NCBI RefSeq assembly: GCF_018130785.1
Contig: NZ_JAFCJT010000032.1
Span: 1 to 64,000, forward strand
DNA length: 64,000 nucleotides
Source: Bradyrhizobium liaoningense
GTDB taxonomy: Bacteria; Pseudomonadota; Alphaproteobacteria; Rhizobiales; Xanthobacteraceae
Direction: 5' to 3'
Shown: positions 12,001 through 18,788 of the stretch, one piece after another
Layout: every line of letters starts with the position of its first letter
Numbering within the stretch: the first letter of the stretch is position 1
The notes under the pieces: model-generated
The model's database searches: none
What the model saw: only the letters and a program-made list of their open reading frames with translations
Told to the model about the DNA's origin: nothing
Position numbers and translations under genes: made by a program

Positions 12001-13728
12001 ACTCAGTCCCACGGTGGTGGAACTGGACTATTTACGTTCACTTTCAGCGAGGCTGTTTCAGGTTTCACGTCGACTGATGTCAGCACCGGAAGCGGGATCA
12101 CCGGAACTTCGAACTTTCAGCATGTTGGAGTCAACGGTTCGGGCCAGGATGTCTACACGCTAAACTTCTCCTACCAGTCTGGAGGGAGCCGTTCGGCGAC
12201 CGTCACCGGCGGTTACACCGACCTGGCTGGAAACACCGGAGCCACCGGAGCCTCAACGAATTTCCCCGCCGGCACCTCCGGCGAGGCGATCAACCTGGCG
12301 CTTGCCAGCACCGTTGCCGCCTCGCATGCTGGTCCGATTTCGCTGACGATCTCCGGCGTGCTGGACGGCTGGACCCTGAGCGACGGCACGCACAATGCCG
12401 ACGGCACTTGGTCGGTTCTGTCCAACGACATCTCCAGCCTGTCGGTGACCTCGCCGGACGGCTTCACCGGTGCGCTGGTGTTCAATGTCATGGAAAGCTG
12501 GACCAACGCCGACGGCAGCATCGGCACGGCCTATGTCCTCGACAACGTCGAGGCCTATGCCAAGGGCGCGCCGATCTTCGCCTGGTCCGGCGACGACACG
12601 CTGACTGCGTCGAGCGGCAACGATACGCTGGTCTTCGCCAACCGGATCGGCATCGATGTCGTGCACAAGTTCGACGTTGCGCATGACAAGATCGACCTGA
12701 TCGGCTTCGACGGCTTCTCGAGCTTCGCCGACGTTCAGGCGCATCTTTCGACCGATGCGGCCGGCAATGCCGTCGTCACGCTTGGCGACGGCCAGACGAT
12801 CACTCTGGTCGGCGTCGACGCGAAGACGCTGACTGTTGACGATTTCGTGTTCAACGAGACGCCGGTGATCCACAATACCGGCGATATGGTCCTGGGCGAC
12901 GGCGCGATGTTGCCGCTGAGCGGCATCGTCGACAATTCGGGCAGGATCGAGCTCGGCTCGGCCGGTTCGACCACCGAGCTCGAGATCATCCAGCATGGTG
13001 CGACGCTCCAGGGCGGCGGAACGATCGTGTTGTCCGACAATTCGGAGAACCTCATCGTCGGCAGCCAGGGCGATGTCACGCTCACCAACGTGGACAACAC
13101 CATCATGGGTGCGGGCGAGATCGGCGACGGTCAGCTCACGCTCGTCAACGAAGGCACGATCGTGGCGACCGGCGTGAACGCGCTGGTGATCGACACGGGG
13201 ACGAACGTCATCACCAACTCCGGCACGCTCGAGGCTGCCGGATCAGGCGGCCTGATCATTCACGGGACGATCGACAACGAAGGCCTGCTGTGGGCCAACG
13301 ATGGCGATCTCTCGGTGACGGGCGACGTCAACGGTGGCGGGTCAGCCCTGATCTCGGGCCACGGCCTGCTCGAACTGGCCGGCACGTTCGGCGGCGAGGT
13401 CAAGTTCGACGACAATGCATCCGGAACGCTCGTGCTCGACAATCCCTCGGCTTTCCACGGGATCCTGTCCGGGTTCGATAGCAACGACACTCTGGATCTC
13501 GAGGGCTTCCTCGGAAGCAACACGACCATGAGCTACAACGAGAACGCGCAAGGCAATGGCGGCGTTCTGACGGTGACGGATGGGAAGACGACCGCGAATA
13601 TCGCCTTTACCGGCGAGCACACAGCGTCCGATTTCCATGTCGATACGGGCGGCTCTGCGAACCAGATCCTGGTCCATCTCGAGAACCAGGCCCAGCAGCA
13701 GGCCGCTGCGATGGTGCACGCAGCCTAG
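1..13728 (+). CDS. Giant type I-secreted repeat adhesin (5' end outside window)
   Basis: The frame is open from base 1, so the start and any N-terminal retention module lie upstream; about 4,575 residues are visible. From base 1 to about 9600 there are repeated DUF5801/VCBS-like modules. Each opens with VDETAG, VDEDGL or VNEA and closes with a DGDGD-type, probably Ca-binding, turn. Galactose-binding-like modules (NGDFS or NGSFE start, GQTY, LANV or IDNVSL end) interrupt them near 800-1320, 2500-3030 and 4660-5210. A von Willebrand A domain with a DTSGS MIDAS motif lies at 9616-10095. Bacterial Ig-like repeats follow at 10480-12250, then a single RTX-like stretch (GDDTL, GNDTLVF) near 12580-12640. 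The last roughly 290 residues look like a beta-helix. Calling it a biofilm or attachment adhesin is inference from architecture and from the neighbouring export and LapG-like genes. A hairpin terminator follows the stop. Confidence 0.9.
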   Translation, partial: TGSLTVKVNDDTPTVEVDQAQNGQHQYVTLDAVKMDESIHTLAGDTNAAADNVNGVTGPTVTSTLNPALAIGILSTPTSSNGTSVKELFDPQVSFGADGAKADATYTYSFTLKNDSGQTVSGPTTHGVETNLVVTALTGTSLAGLSDAQRTIYLFKQADGSIIGRVGDDPNGAIALHIVISGSATDPQIMVEQYLPIQHGNTASNDEPASLTFDDRDASLGITLTVSATDGDGDTATDSKTVTIASQSSSFLVIEDDGPTLNVTAPGAINGLDFGTFSLNNNEWGLGSGTATGTNGGWTIADTNSGHSGGDLVLNAGGGAVQLERVGDGYQGMHSSTGSYMVDLDASPHDVKISQVVNGLTAGQTYDLRFEAGAPYPNSAHLEVWFGGAKIADISPTGQMQEYTIQVVAGSGPNQDNVLEFRETGTPDNQGTYLANVSVGTLVIDETAGFQADSNEVSSATLSPLFAAIAHQATDPDMAAQYAQGTTSAVSVSADYGVDGKAATNAILYALSTAANHTDSSLQTTDGHEIYLFNETYNGVGYVVGRYDVANGTVDGNDPAAFAFTIDPATGKLSVAQFVSLHQPNTNSNDEGVFLGTGSLSVTVTVKDGDRDTATKSADISASIRFDDDGPTASLAVTETTVTIDETAGQDAGTNDVAHLSDYAGLFSSIAGTPIEIAQSGVAVVSAAGTAYGADGQGAAPVFALNVSTSGVDSGLDATDGRSVFLFKEGNLIVGREGLADGTADSSGKVAFAISIDSATGVLTVAEYTALYHHNPLDPNEASSPLSIATNAIQASVTVTDGDGDTSVASVGIGGQIHFLDDGPTVAAAPLNQILNGDFSQGVWSAPDWWGSVSYNVTGWSLAPSPVDPGTVDLERAPDGLYGLHSSTGGYMVDLGSSPGNMQITQDFQAGTLVAGQTYAIQFEAGAPFPETAKLEVIWDGQVIGTIDPTGPMTSYNFIVTANGTAGDILTFREIGTGNAPLGYDSQGHDLQDEGYQGTYLANVKLVATYVVDEDGLPAGNHDLPTPSEGDTAGIATSITGALGINWGADNFDPSNDGTHADGSFAQDNNGTALTGRYVTFTDATVDVSGIAGHDLTSNGQTVRYLLTDMGTTLIGYVGDTNHRVFEVSLSDDGTGAFKFTLLGQLDHAPNGSENDIDLTFHFTATDSDGDLATGSFMVGIDDDVPVVTAAGDTVSVNEANLLDDRNPNPVALPGGGFAGEAQAVTGFFHINWGADNGDAKHLAFAKDAQGNVIGPQLSSDGVQLDYVVRFPSDSPDNEQIIAYKHGTDPDVQSNVVFSITLYEQGHGYFTYTQYQNIDHQGSGTDVTQLNFNVIATDGDGDSVQTSLTVNVTDDVPQPVVTAPTTPVLIVDETAGQDSGTNDVASTPALQALFTGVSSSPVIQFAQSGTALFSTTGSTYGADGANGSAFGLSVTNGTDSGLTATDGHKIFLYQEGNLVVGHEDNAIGKVAFAIAIDPATGQLSIAEYTAIQHPNHSDADEATSPQTIASGALKVTYSLADGDHDTVAAFADIGSLIQFRDDGPTVTPKTTLIVNGSFEAGHADLQAGGWSIYHTLDGTWTSVDTGNGNVPFEVQVNTSNGPAVSGVAAQDGQAYIELDSDLNSGTLSGGDHYNDTGHTNATVQQVIAGTEAGQTYELTFWYAPRPGEGGNDSGGLNVLWNGQVVKSINSDGLTEGQWQQVTVFVEGTGPNNTLAFQGEGAENTWGALIDNVSLVAATVVDEDGLTKGRHDLPTASVGDIAVPDADGDHNEATATGLLDIKWGADNADAGNDTTGAMGAFIQDHPGGAGNRSVTFADNALAAFSGTLTAGALTSDGQAITLSYNADHTLLTGTAGTGDNARTVFEVSLSDDGTGSYRFILLDRLDHASGNNENNIVLSFNFVATDSDGDTAPGTFTVVVNDDVPVLTGLTGSGTVNEANIPVPTTTGFNFSFNSDTPNQAPNLGTSHLHVTGSYVALVSAEHVLFGPDAPGGVGASPFKLTADAGTTFTVDSVKLSLWGSGTTTATVIGIDADGVQHTVQLSLHNTLTPDTLFTAFAGLQLTGLEVDPASGFAGRVVLDDLGVHTTTTPAVNYTQSTVDLTPLVDVGPDQPGSWSLASFSSPQNVGTLSYNGTQITMTSDGHTVTGVAGGTTIFTMTVDPATGHATFDLFKPIDGGLQKQIDFSNLVKFTDYDGDSVTLGTGELIIKIDSPTDKLPTVSAPSITVNEAGLPPHNGLPAGSAEAADGNPTNSSDHSETQTGTIAVSLGDTPSVVTIAGHVIDVNFVGQTIDGQYGTLTITSFSSTSIGYSYTLTTNVTTNPSANDGAVVSGQDDFTVKVTDVDGESQTATLSVKIVDDVPVVIASGSVTGEVDEDGLAAPNLSTGNADAGRAGETAGTGHATVSGDAGSLKALVNFGADGAGAHPFKLVDQTTASAWINGLHLTSQGKAIDHATVSGNTVTAQSQDGRNIFSLTVNDDGSWTFALNDQLDHPKHDDPSTPTVEKEFEDTISVSLGGLINAVDGDGDVTSLGSANFSVTIRDDEPYFGTISTGSVTQLHTATTGTFDFHVGADEPGHITVTAPTISGVDVSTSTDSSGVTTVTGTFHGSGLTYYVLTVNPNGTYSFEIDNLPAGTQTLNDVSVAAPGKPVDTIDFGAFKFVADTGQLLNSSGQGMGIGSNNSSNGGHVTIIFDNEMSAVTLHFKQGGNGPVTVSWVATDTATGHTESGTLPAILASENGTTVFTVDPSLLPSFDKLELTTSADDSGKVKIQTVGGTEVTQNDATGPFEFTLAGADSDGDVATGTIHINANIGVNGIPSIALAASAELNDADGNDHAAGPTPDPFVAQSVTGSLHIDYGPDGAGTPKFTAVYDGALGSAVSQTSAGGVTTITTASWTLTINETTGDYTFKQVAAYHHDAGADTDSGHVTVTIKDTSGDTVTGTLTLSINDDVPTAHADSNSVQSAAIVAGNVESNDVGGADGIASIAWANVSVNHTVTGAHGVLTVGTDGSYSYHANPNAATGSDQFTYTITDGDGDTSTTTLTINVTNGQPAVTAAVATVDEAALDTTKDTGDLASSTVTGSHPASAAETATGTLSITDADGATVTGVAAGTGGGDVSGQVGTLVQGTYGVLEIDSAGHYTYTLTKPVTESPAANNSTDTVNGADVFTYTVTDALGNTSTSTVSINIKDDVPTAQGETANVAEASATNVVFMIDTSGSTDGTSLVREKAAAVSLLNAGINGGQVLVVDFSDTAHVSGWMNVSDAITYINQLSAGGDTNYDLALSTTQAYINSHTTPDAGQTIAYFLSDGQPNEPFGSVGINGSEQTAWNSFLATNHISTVYGVNVASTSADSDIAPIAYPTSGSNIGIGSNANGLAGTIPATVHTATGNVLTNDTFGADGHGVGAGILSIKVGATTYTFDGTNFNDGQGHTTSGAVLTATTSLGTLTFNFSTGAYSYSTSASVSADQTETFHYTLVDRDGDQAGADLSIIIKNSPHAPTGLDLASADDSGNNSDNVTNHTTGLTISGAAENGTTVTLYDDANNNGTQDSGEATLGSGSVSGGTFSIDVALSEGVHHVRGFETDGSSNVSPSSSKLDITVDTTAPVVTITNMVNDTGSSSSDYITNDDNKLTFNGTGEAGGIVTLTRGSTVVGTGTVDNTGHWTITDNNNSINDGQYTYKATETDLAGNIGTATVNVTVDTQDPNLLSVQMSDTAIKIGDTSTVTVTFSEAVTGLSIGDFSAPHGSLSGLSSSDGGKTWTMTYTPNAGVTDSSNRISLDDNSFTDIAGNSGNGGNSANFTIDTQAPNAPVISSGNGFTNDTTPTVTGTAEANSTVTIFDNGVAVKTVTASNGGNWTFTPSSTLANGSTHVYTATTTDAAGNTSILSSSYSLTIDLNGPTVNSIQMSDSALKIGDTSIVTVTFSEAVTGLSTGDFNAPNGSLSGLSSSDGGKTWTVTYTPNSNVTDTTNQITLSTSYTDLAGNSGSTGASANFTVDTKAPTVAITQSHGGGTGLFTFTFSEAVSGFTSTDVSTGSGITGTSNFQHVGVNGSGQDVYTLNFSYQSGGSRSATVTGGYTDLAGNTGATGASTNFPAGTSGEAINLALASTVAASHAGPISLTISGVLDGWTLSDGTHNADGTWSVLSNDISSLSVTSPDGFTGALVFNVMESWTNADGSIGTAYVLDNVEAYAKGAPIFAWSGDDTLTASSGNDTLVFANRIGIDVVHKFDVAHDKIDLIGFDGFSSFADVQAHLSTDAAGNAVVTLGDGQTITLVGVDAKTLTVDDFVFNETPVIHNTGDMVLGDGAMLPLSGIVDNSGRIELGSAGSTTELEIIQHGATLQGGGTIVLSDNSENLIVGSQGDVTLTNVDNTIMGAGEIGDGQLTLVNEGTIVATGVNALVIDTGTNVITNSGTLEAAGSGGLIIHGTIDNEGLLWANDGDLSVTGDVNGGGSALISGHGLLELAGTFGGEVKFDDNASGTLVLDNPSAFHGILSGFDSNDTLDLEGFLGSNTTMSYNENAQGNGGVLTVTDGKTTANIAFTGEHTASDFHVDTGGSANQILVHLENQAQQQAAAMVHAA
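11113..11943 (+). repeat. Twin Ig-like repeats inside the adhesin
   Basis: Two modules of 84 and 83 codons start at 11113 and 11695. Both begin S-(V/I)-Q-M-S-D, share the core GSLSGLSSSDGGKTW and end AGNSG. By eye about three quarters of residues match, far more than between other modules of the protein, so this looks like a relatively recent internal duplication. A different Ig-like module (about 11400-11690) separates them. Confidence 0.8.
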
Positions 13729-13753
13729 TCGGCTGACCAACCTCTAACAGAAG

Positions 13754-13790
13754 AAAGGCGCTGGTTCGTCCGGCGCCTTTTTCTTTCTAT
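13754..13790 (+). terminator. Rho-independent terminator of the adhesin gene
   Basis: The arms AAAGGCGC (13754-13761) and GCGCCTTT (13773-13780) pair perfectly. Three more pairs, one a wobble, can form inside around a TTCGT loop. A T-rich run follows directly. It begins 26 bases after the adhesin stop and may also stop transcripts from the converging protease gene. Confidence 0.85.
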
Positions 13791-13827
13791 CGCGGTTGAC
13801 CCGTGGCGAGCGGTGCTCGCGAGTTGA

Positions 13828-14865
13828 TCACAGCAGGAGCGGCAAGGAGTGGAGGCCGCCAAGGCCACCGCCACCGAGTGTCTCCTCTCCAGTCCATTCG
13901 ATGCCATCGTTGCTTTCGGCCGCCGGCGCGGCCGCGAGTTCGCCGGTGAGCGGCTGCCGTTTCGCATAGGGTGTCGCGAACAGGTGGACACCGTCATGAT
14001 TGATCGCGAACAGCGGGGTGAGGCTTGTTGCCTCGCCGTCCTCGATCAGGCTGTTGCGACGGTTGTCGAGAATGAGCCAGTGGCCATTGAGGCGTGCGGC
14101 AAGCACCGCATGATCCTGGCGCACGGCGCGGTCGCGCACCAGCACGAGCCGCATGTCCCCGCTCGGGAATCCGGCTTCGCTGAGCGCCGCGAGCTTGGCG
14201 ATGGCGTAGTCCTCGCAATCGCCCTTGGTCGTGGCAAACGTCTCGAGCGGCGAGCTCCAGCGGTCGGCCTCGCCGTGCTGCGCGAAGTCGCTGACGTAGC
14301 GGACGACCATGTTGACGGCTCGGTTCGCCTCGTCGAGGCGATCCCGCCCGGACTTCGATTTGACGGAGGCGATCAGCCGCAGGAACTGCGCGGCATAGGC
14401 GGGGCAGTCGCCGGCATCAGCCTGGCACCGTTTCAGTGTCTCGGCGTCCTTCGTGAGCTTGGCCTCGAGGCCACGCCACTTGTGCCACAGCAGCCCCTCG
14501 GGCGCGCGGAAGGTGAACAGGCCGAATGGCTCTTCGCCCCTGGCGGGCGCCGGCTTGGGCTCTGGTGCCGCGTCGGTTGCGGTACCAGACGGCGTGAGGG
14601 CGGCAAGGCGGACCGCCTTCGGGCCGCGGCCTCGCATTGCGTCGAGCTTGGCGAGCACGTCGTTGATGCGGAAGAACGTCGCCGGCGGGCGCGAAGCGGC
14701 ATCGATGCCGGGCGCGAAGGCTTCTTGAGAATCCGAAGCCACGGAGTTCGAAGCCATGGCCTCATCGGCCCGGGAGGGCGATGCTGCGCCAGTCGCGATC
14801 AATGCAACCAGGCCGACGCCAAGCGCGCGCAAGCCTGCTCGCTGCAATTCCAATTGCAGTGCCAT
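13828..14865 (-). CDS. LapG-like periplasmic transglutaminase-like cysteine protease (BTLCP family)
   Basis: This 345-residue protein has a hydrophobic signal segment (about residues 12-33, ending SRADEA) followed by a low-complexity linker. The bacterial transglutaminase-like cysteine protease domain spans about 112-305. The catalytic triad is visible: C217 in GDCEDYA, H252 in QDHAVL and D267 in LILDN. In the Pseudomonas Lap system the family member LapG cleaves the N-terminal retention module of the adhesin and releases it. Here the gene converges on a giant adhesin and sits beside its likely export genes, so the same role is inferred. No LapD-like c-di-GMP receptor is in the window. ATG 14865 is preceded by an AGGGGACG-like ribosome site. 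The gap to the upstream fusion-protein gene is 213 bases, so it may have its own promoter. Confidence 0.85.
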   Translation of the reverse strand: MALQLELQRAGLRALGVGLVALIATGAASPSRADEAMASNSVASDSQEAFAPGIDAASRPPATFFRINDVLAKLDAMRGRGPKAVRLAALTPSGTATDAAPEPKPAPARGEEPFGLFTFRAPEGLLWHKWRGLEAKLTKDAETLKRCQADAGDCPAYAAQFLRLIASVKSKSGRDRLDEANRAVNMVVRYVSDFAQHGEADRWSSPLETFATTKGDCEDYAIAKLAALSEAGFPSGDMRLVLVRDRAVRQDHAVLAARLNGHWLILDNRRNSLIEDGEATSLTPLFAINHDGVHLFATPYAKRQPLTGELAAAPAAESNDGIEWTGEETLGGGGLGGLHSLPLLL

Positions 14866-15078
14866 AAACGACGTCCCCTGCCGGGAGCGTCGTCAACGTC
14901 TATTGCGTCGATCCACGTCCCGATCCTGTTGTTGGATCGAGACTGCGGCCTGCGCCGCTTAGGTGAGGTTAAAACCCGGAAAGACCAAGGCGATTGTCGC
15001 GAAGGCGGTCAATCGCACGCTTCGCGCGGCTGCCAAATTGTCACACCCGGCCTTACGCCTCATTAACCCTATGGCGGC

Positions 15079-16332
15079 TCAGTGCTCGCGGAGCGCTTCG
15101 TCGCGCAGGGTGCGGGCCGGCTTGACGATGTAATCCAGCACCGATTTCTCGCCGGTGAGGACTTCGACCGTGGTGACCATGCCGGGAATGATCGGGAGCG
15201 GCTTCTCCTCGGTCCCCAGATGGTTCTTGTCGGTCCGGATCATAACCCGGTAGAAGCTCTCCTGCCGCTCCGGCGTCTTTTCGGCCTTGTCGTCGACGAT
15301 CGTATCGGCGCTGATGCGCTCGACCTTGCCCTTCAGCGAGCCGTAGACGGAGGAATCGTAAGCCGAGATCTTCACGACGGCATCCTGGCCGGGCCGGATG
15401 AAGGCGATATCCTGCGGCCGAATGCGGCCTTCGACCAGGAGCGTATCGTCAAGAGGAACGATGTCCATCACGTTGGCGCCAGGCTGCACGACAGCGCCCA
15501 CGGTGGTGACGTTCAGCTTGTTGACGATCCCGTGCACCGGGGCCTTCAGGTCGGTTCGCCTGACCCGGTCCTGTGCGGATTTGATGTTTTCGTCGAGCAC
15601 GGCGAGGTCGCCCTTGGACTTGGCAAGGTCTTCGTCCGCCTGGGAGCGGAAGGAAGAGACCGTGCTCGCGATCTTGGATTGAGCCTCCGCGAGTTGCCCT
15701 CTCATTTCGGTCGCCTGGCGGTCGAGGCGCAGCATCTCGATCTCGGGCACGACCTTCTGCTCATACAGCTTCCGTGTCAGCGCCAACTCGCGATCCAGCA
15801 GCTTGAGCGTGCCGGTCAGGCGCGTGACTTGCTGATTCAGCACGTCGACGTCCTGCGCCAGCTTCTGCGCGCGCATCTTGAACACGCTGGTTTCTGCGGC
15901 CACGGCTGACGGCACGACCTGGTCAAGCTGATCGGGAAACGCCAGCTCGGTCTTTCCCCTGGCTTCAGCCTCCAGACGGGCGACACGTGCGGCCATTGCG
16001 GCACGCCGCTCCCTGATCTCGCCGAACTCGGATGCGAATTTCGTATCGTCGATGCGCATCAGCGATTGCCCTTGCTGGACGATCGCTCCTTCCTGCACAA
16101 GGATCTCGCCAACGATACCGCCTTCGAGCGACTGCACCACCTGGATCTGGCGCGCGGGCACGACGCGGCCGTTGCCGCGCTTGACCTCGTCCAGAATCGC
16201 GAAATGCGCCCAAGTCACGAATACCGCAAGCATGGCGAGGAATGTGAGCAGGAGCATGCGCGAAGTTCGCGGCGTGCGCGTGAGCGCGGCAGCGCGGACG
16301 TCATTGGCGAAAGCAAAATCGGAAGAAGCCAT
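15079..16332 (-). CDS. HlyD-family type I secretion membrane fusion protein
   Basis: 417 residues. One inner-membrane helix (about 25-48) follows a short cytoplasmic N-terminus. The HlyD lipoyl/biotinyl-like half-motif (LEGGIVGEILVQEG, about 70-83) comes next, then a long coiled-coil hairpin (about 100-280), the second lipoyl half and a beta-barrel region. The family bridges the inner-membrane ABC exporter and the TolC channel. It starts 3 bases after the exporter stop, so the two are co-transcribed. The length is normal for HlyD/LapC-type adaptors. The likely cargo is the adhesin at 1-13728. Confidence 0.92.
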   Translation of the reverse strand: MASSDFAFANDVRAAALTRTPRTSRMLLLTFLAMLAVFVTWAHFAILDEVKRGNGRVVPARQIQVVQSLEGGIVGEILVQEGAIVQQGQSLMRIDDTKFASEFGEIRERRAAMAARVARLEAEARGKTELAFPDQLDQVVPSAVAAETSVFKMRAQKLAQDVDVLNQQVTRLTGTLKLLDRELALTRKLYEQKVVPEIEMLRLDRQATEMRGQLAEAQSKIASTVSSFRSQADEDLAKSKGDLAVLDENIKSAQDRVRRTDLKAPVHGIVNKLNVTTVGAVVQPGANVMDIVPLDDTLLVEGRIRPQDIAFIRPGQDAVVKISAYDSSVYGSLKGKVERISADTIVDDKAEKTPERQESFYRVMIRTDKNHLGTEEKPLPIIPGMVTTVEVLTGEKSVLDYIVKPARTLRDEALREH

Positions 16333-16335
16333 GGA

Positions 16336-18606
16336 TCAGCCCTGCGATTGAGCTCGGGACATAGCGGGGTGGGGCGCATTTTCGGCGGAAGGCGCGCTCG
16401 GCCTTCCCTGAAGCAATGCGAGGACCTTGTCGCGCGGCCCGTCGGCAACGAGGCGGCCGCTGTCGAACAGCAGCAGCCTGTCGACCGCATTCAGCAGCGA
16501 GAGGCGGTGCGTCGAGATGATCAAGGTCATGCGATCGCCGTGGATCGCCTTCAGCCGCTCGAGAAATTCGGCTTCGCTGCGCACGTCGAAATGCGCCGTC
16601 GGCTCGTCCATGAACAGAACGCGCGGATTCCTGATCAGGACACGCGCGAGGCCAATCGCCTGCTTTTGGCCGCCCGAGAGGCTGCGACCACCTTCGGCGA
16701 TGGGCATGTCATAGCCCATCGGATGGCCGGCAATGAAGCTTTCTACGCCAGACAGACGTGCGGCATGAAGCACTTCCTCATCGGTCGCTTCCGGCTTGCC
16801 GAGGGCGATGTTGTCACGCAGCTTGCCGAAAAAGAGATCAGTATCCTGCAGGGCGAAGCCGATGCCGGCGCGGAGATCGGCGGGATCGTATTGACGTGAG
16901 TCGACGCCGTCGACGAGAATCCGGCCCTCCTGGGGCTCGTAAAAGCCGAGCAAGAGCCGGCCAACTGTCGTCTTCCCTGATCCGACACGCCCGATGATGC
17001 CAACGCGCTCGCCGCTTTCGATCTTGAACGTGACCTTGTCGAGCGCCTTGCCCGGCGCGTTGGGGTAGGTGAAGCTGACGTTATCGAAGCTGATGCGCCC
17101 CTGATCGATCTTCCTGGAGACGTAGGCGCGCTGCGGGGACCGTTCCCGTTCCAGCGTCATGATGCGATCGATCGACTTCAGCGACGATAGCGTCTGGGTG
17201 CCGCGCGTGATCACCGAGGCGATACCGGCGATCGGGGCCAGCACGCGACCGGCCAGCATATTGGCCGCGACCAGCGCGCCCATCGAGAGCTTGCCGTCGA
17301 GGATCAGGAGCACGCCGATCACGATGAGAAGCAGGCTGGTTGCTTGCTGGGCGGCGTTGGTGGCGGTCAGCGCCATCGAGGACCAGAAATGCACGTCCTC
17401 GCCCGAGCGGGCGGTGGCCGCCACGGAGCGTTCCCAGGCCGTTTGCATCCGGGACTCTGCGCCGGTGGCGCGCACGGTCTCGATGCCGGACAGCGATTCC
17501 ACGAGCACGCCGTGACGCGCGGCAGACTCCGCCTGGAGCCGCTTCATGGCGCGGTTCAACGGACGCTGCAGCGTGAAGCCGATGATGATCATAATCGGCA
17601 ACATTGCGAGGGGGATCCAGGCGAGAGGACCCGCGATCGTGAACAGAACGCCGATGAAGATGATGGCAAAGAACAGATCGGTCGCCGAAACCACGCTGCC
17701 AGAGGTGAAGAACTCACGGACCGAATCGAAGTCGCGAAGCTGGTTGGCGATGATGCCGACCGACGACGGCCGCTGCGCCATCTTGACCGACATGATGTGC
17801 TCGAAGATGTTCGCGGCCAGTACCACGTCCATGGTCTTGCCGGTCGTGTCGATCATCTTGCTTCGTACCATTCGCAGCACGAAGTCGAACAGGATGGCCA
17901 GGCCCATTCCGATCGAGAGCGCGATCAGCGAAGGGACGGCTCCGTTCGGCACGACGCGGTCGTAGACGCTCATCGTGAACAGCGGCGTGGCGAGCGCCAG
18001 CATGTTGACGAGCAGCGCGGCGAGCGCGATGTGCCCGTAGCTGCGCGAATGCACTTTGGCGGTCGACCAGAACCAATGAGTTCGCGGCAGGTCGCCGGCG
18101 ACGACGACACGTTCGTTGCTCTCGGCTGCGGCCCTGACGAAGAACGCATATCCGGTGTAACCCGGCGAGAGAGACTGGATTGAGTGGATCTCCGGACTAT
18201 TGGTCGTCAGGGACGGATCGACGACCCTGACGTCGCGCTCGGCGTTTTCGAACCCCAGAAGGATCAGCGTCGTCCCGTTCTTCATGATCAGGACAGCCGG
18301 CAGCACCAGTGCGGGTATGTCCGCGATCTCGCGCTTGACCGCTTCGGTCTCAAGTCCTGCGCGCCGGGCCGCGCGATCGTAGAGCGGGACCGACAATCGC
18401 CCGTCGAGGATCGGCAGACCTCCAAGGAGTGCATCTCGACTGACGGCACGGCCGTGATAGGCGCCGAGATACATTAGAGACGATGCGAGCGGGTCGTCGC
18501 GACGGGGAGCGGCTGCCGCTTGTTTCGGTGCGGGCGCAGCCGTCACTTCCGCGACGGGGCGCTCATGCGTATGCGTTGACTCGGTTGATCGGAACAACAA
18601 GTGCAA
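16336..18606 (-). CDS. Type I secretion ABC exporter (permease plus ATPase, LapB/HlyB type)
   Basis: 756 residues. The N-terminal 150 or so form a C39-peptidase-like domain; I see no catalytic Cys-His pair at its start, which marks the proteolytically inactive form used for RTX and adhesin substrates. A six-helix exporter domain follows (about 190-480), then the ATPase: Walker A GRVGSGKTT, signature LSGGQKQ, Walker B VLFMDEPT and H-loop STHR. The annotated start is a TTG; several other TTG and GTG codons lie nearby, so the first 30 residues are uncertain. It reads into the fusion-protein gene with a 3-base gap. Confidence 0.93.
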   Translation of the reverse strand: MHLLFRSTESTHTHERPVAEVTAAPAPKQAAAAPRRDDPLASSLMYLGAYHGRAVSRDALLGGLPILDGRLSVPLYDRAARRAGLETEAVKREIADIPALVLPAVLIMKNGTTLILLGFENAERDVRVVDPSLTTNSPEIHSIQSLSPGYTGYAFFVRAAAESNERVVVAGDLPRTHWFWSTAKVHSRSYGHIALAALLVNMLALATPLFTMSVYDRVVPNGAVPSLIALSIGMGLAILFDFVLRMVRSKMIDTTGKTMDVVLAANIFEHIMSVKMAQRPSSVGIIANQLRDFDSVREFFTSGSVVSATDLFFAIIFIGVLFTIAGPLAWIPLAMLPIMIIIGFTLQRPLNRAMKRLQAESAARHGVLVESLSGIETVRATGAESRMQTAWERSVAATARSGEDVHFWSSMALTATNAAQQATSLLLIVIGVLLILDGKLSMGALVAANMLAGRVLAPIAGIASVITRGTQTLSSLKSIDRIMTLERERSPQRAYVSRKIDQGRISFDNVSFTYPNAPGKALDKVTFKIESGERVGIIGRVGSGKTTVGRLLLGFYEPQEGRILVDGVDSRQYDPADLRAGIGFALQDTDLFFGKLRDNIALGKPEATDEEVLHAARLSGVESFIAGHPMGYDMPIAEGGRSLSGGQKQAIGLARVLIRNPRVLFMDEPTAHFDVRSEAEFLERLKAIHGDRMTLIISTHRLSLLNAVDRLLLFDSGRLVADGPRDKVLALLQGRPSAPSAENAPHPAMSRAQSQG

Positions 18607-18788
18607 ATGCCCAAAATGAAAATGACGCGCATTGTTAACGGTCGCTCATTTGAGCGTAGCGGAAAATGCCGAGAAATCATTTAGTTAATCGGCTTAAGTC
18701 CGACTAAAGGTTAATCGTCAAGCATACTCTTGTGGTTTGGCGAGCCGCCAAACCCATTTTCGGCCCAATTCCATTCGCGAAGTCGGAG
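18607..18788. other. AT-rich gap between channel and exporter genes
   Basis: This 182-base gap is clearly more AT-rich than its flanks. It holds an inverted repeat CGCTCA-TT-TGAGCG (18643-18656) and the direct repeat GTTAATCG at 18684-18691 and 18710-18717. It could carry a promoter for the exporter and fusion-protein genes. No -10/-35 pair stands out, so this is only a candidate regulatory region. Confidence 0.35.

Noticed and set aside
13849..15066. 405-codon plus-strand ORF over the LapG-like gene
   Set aside because: Antisense to a gene with an intact catalytic triad and signal peptide; no domain of its own.
18685..18697. TTAA-N5-TTAA as a CtrA site
   Set aside because: The CtrA consensus needs a 7-base spacer; the match is probably chance in an AT-rich gap.
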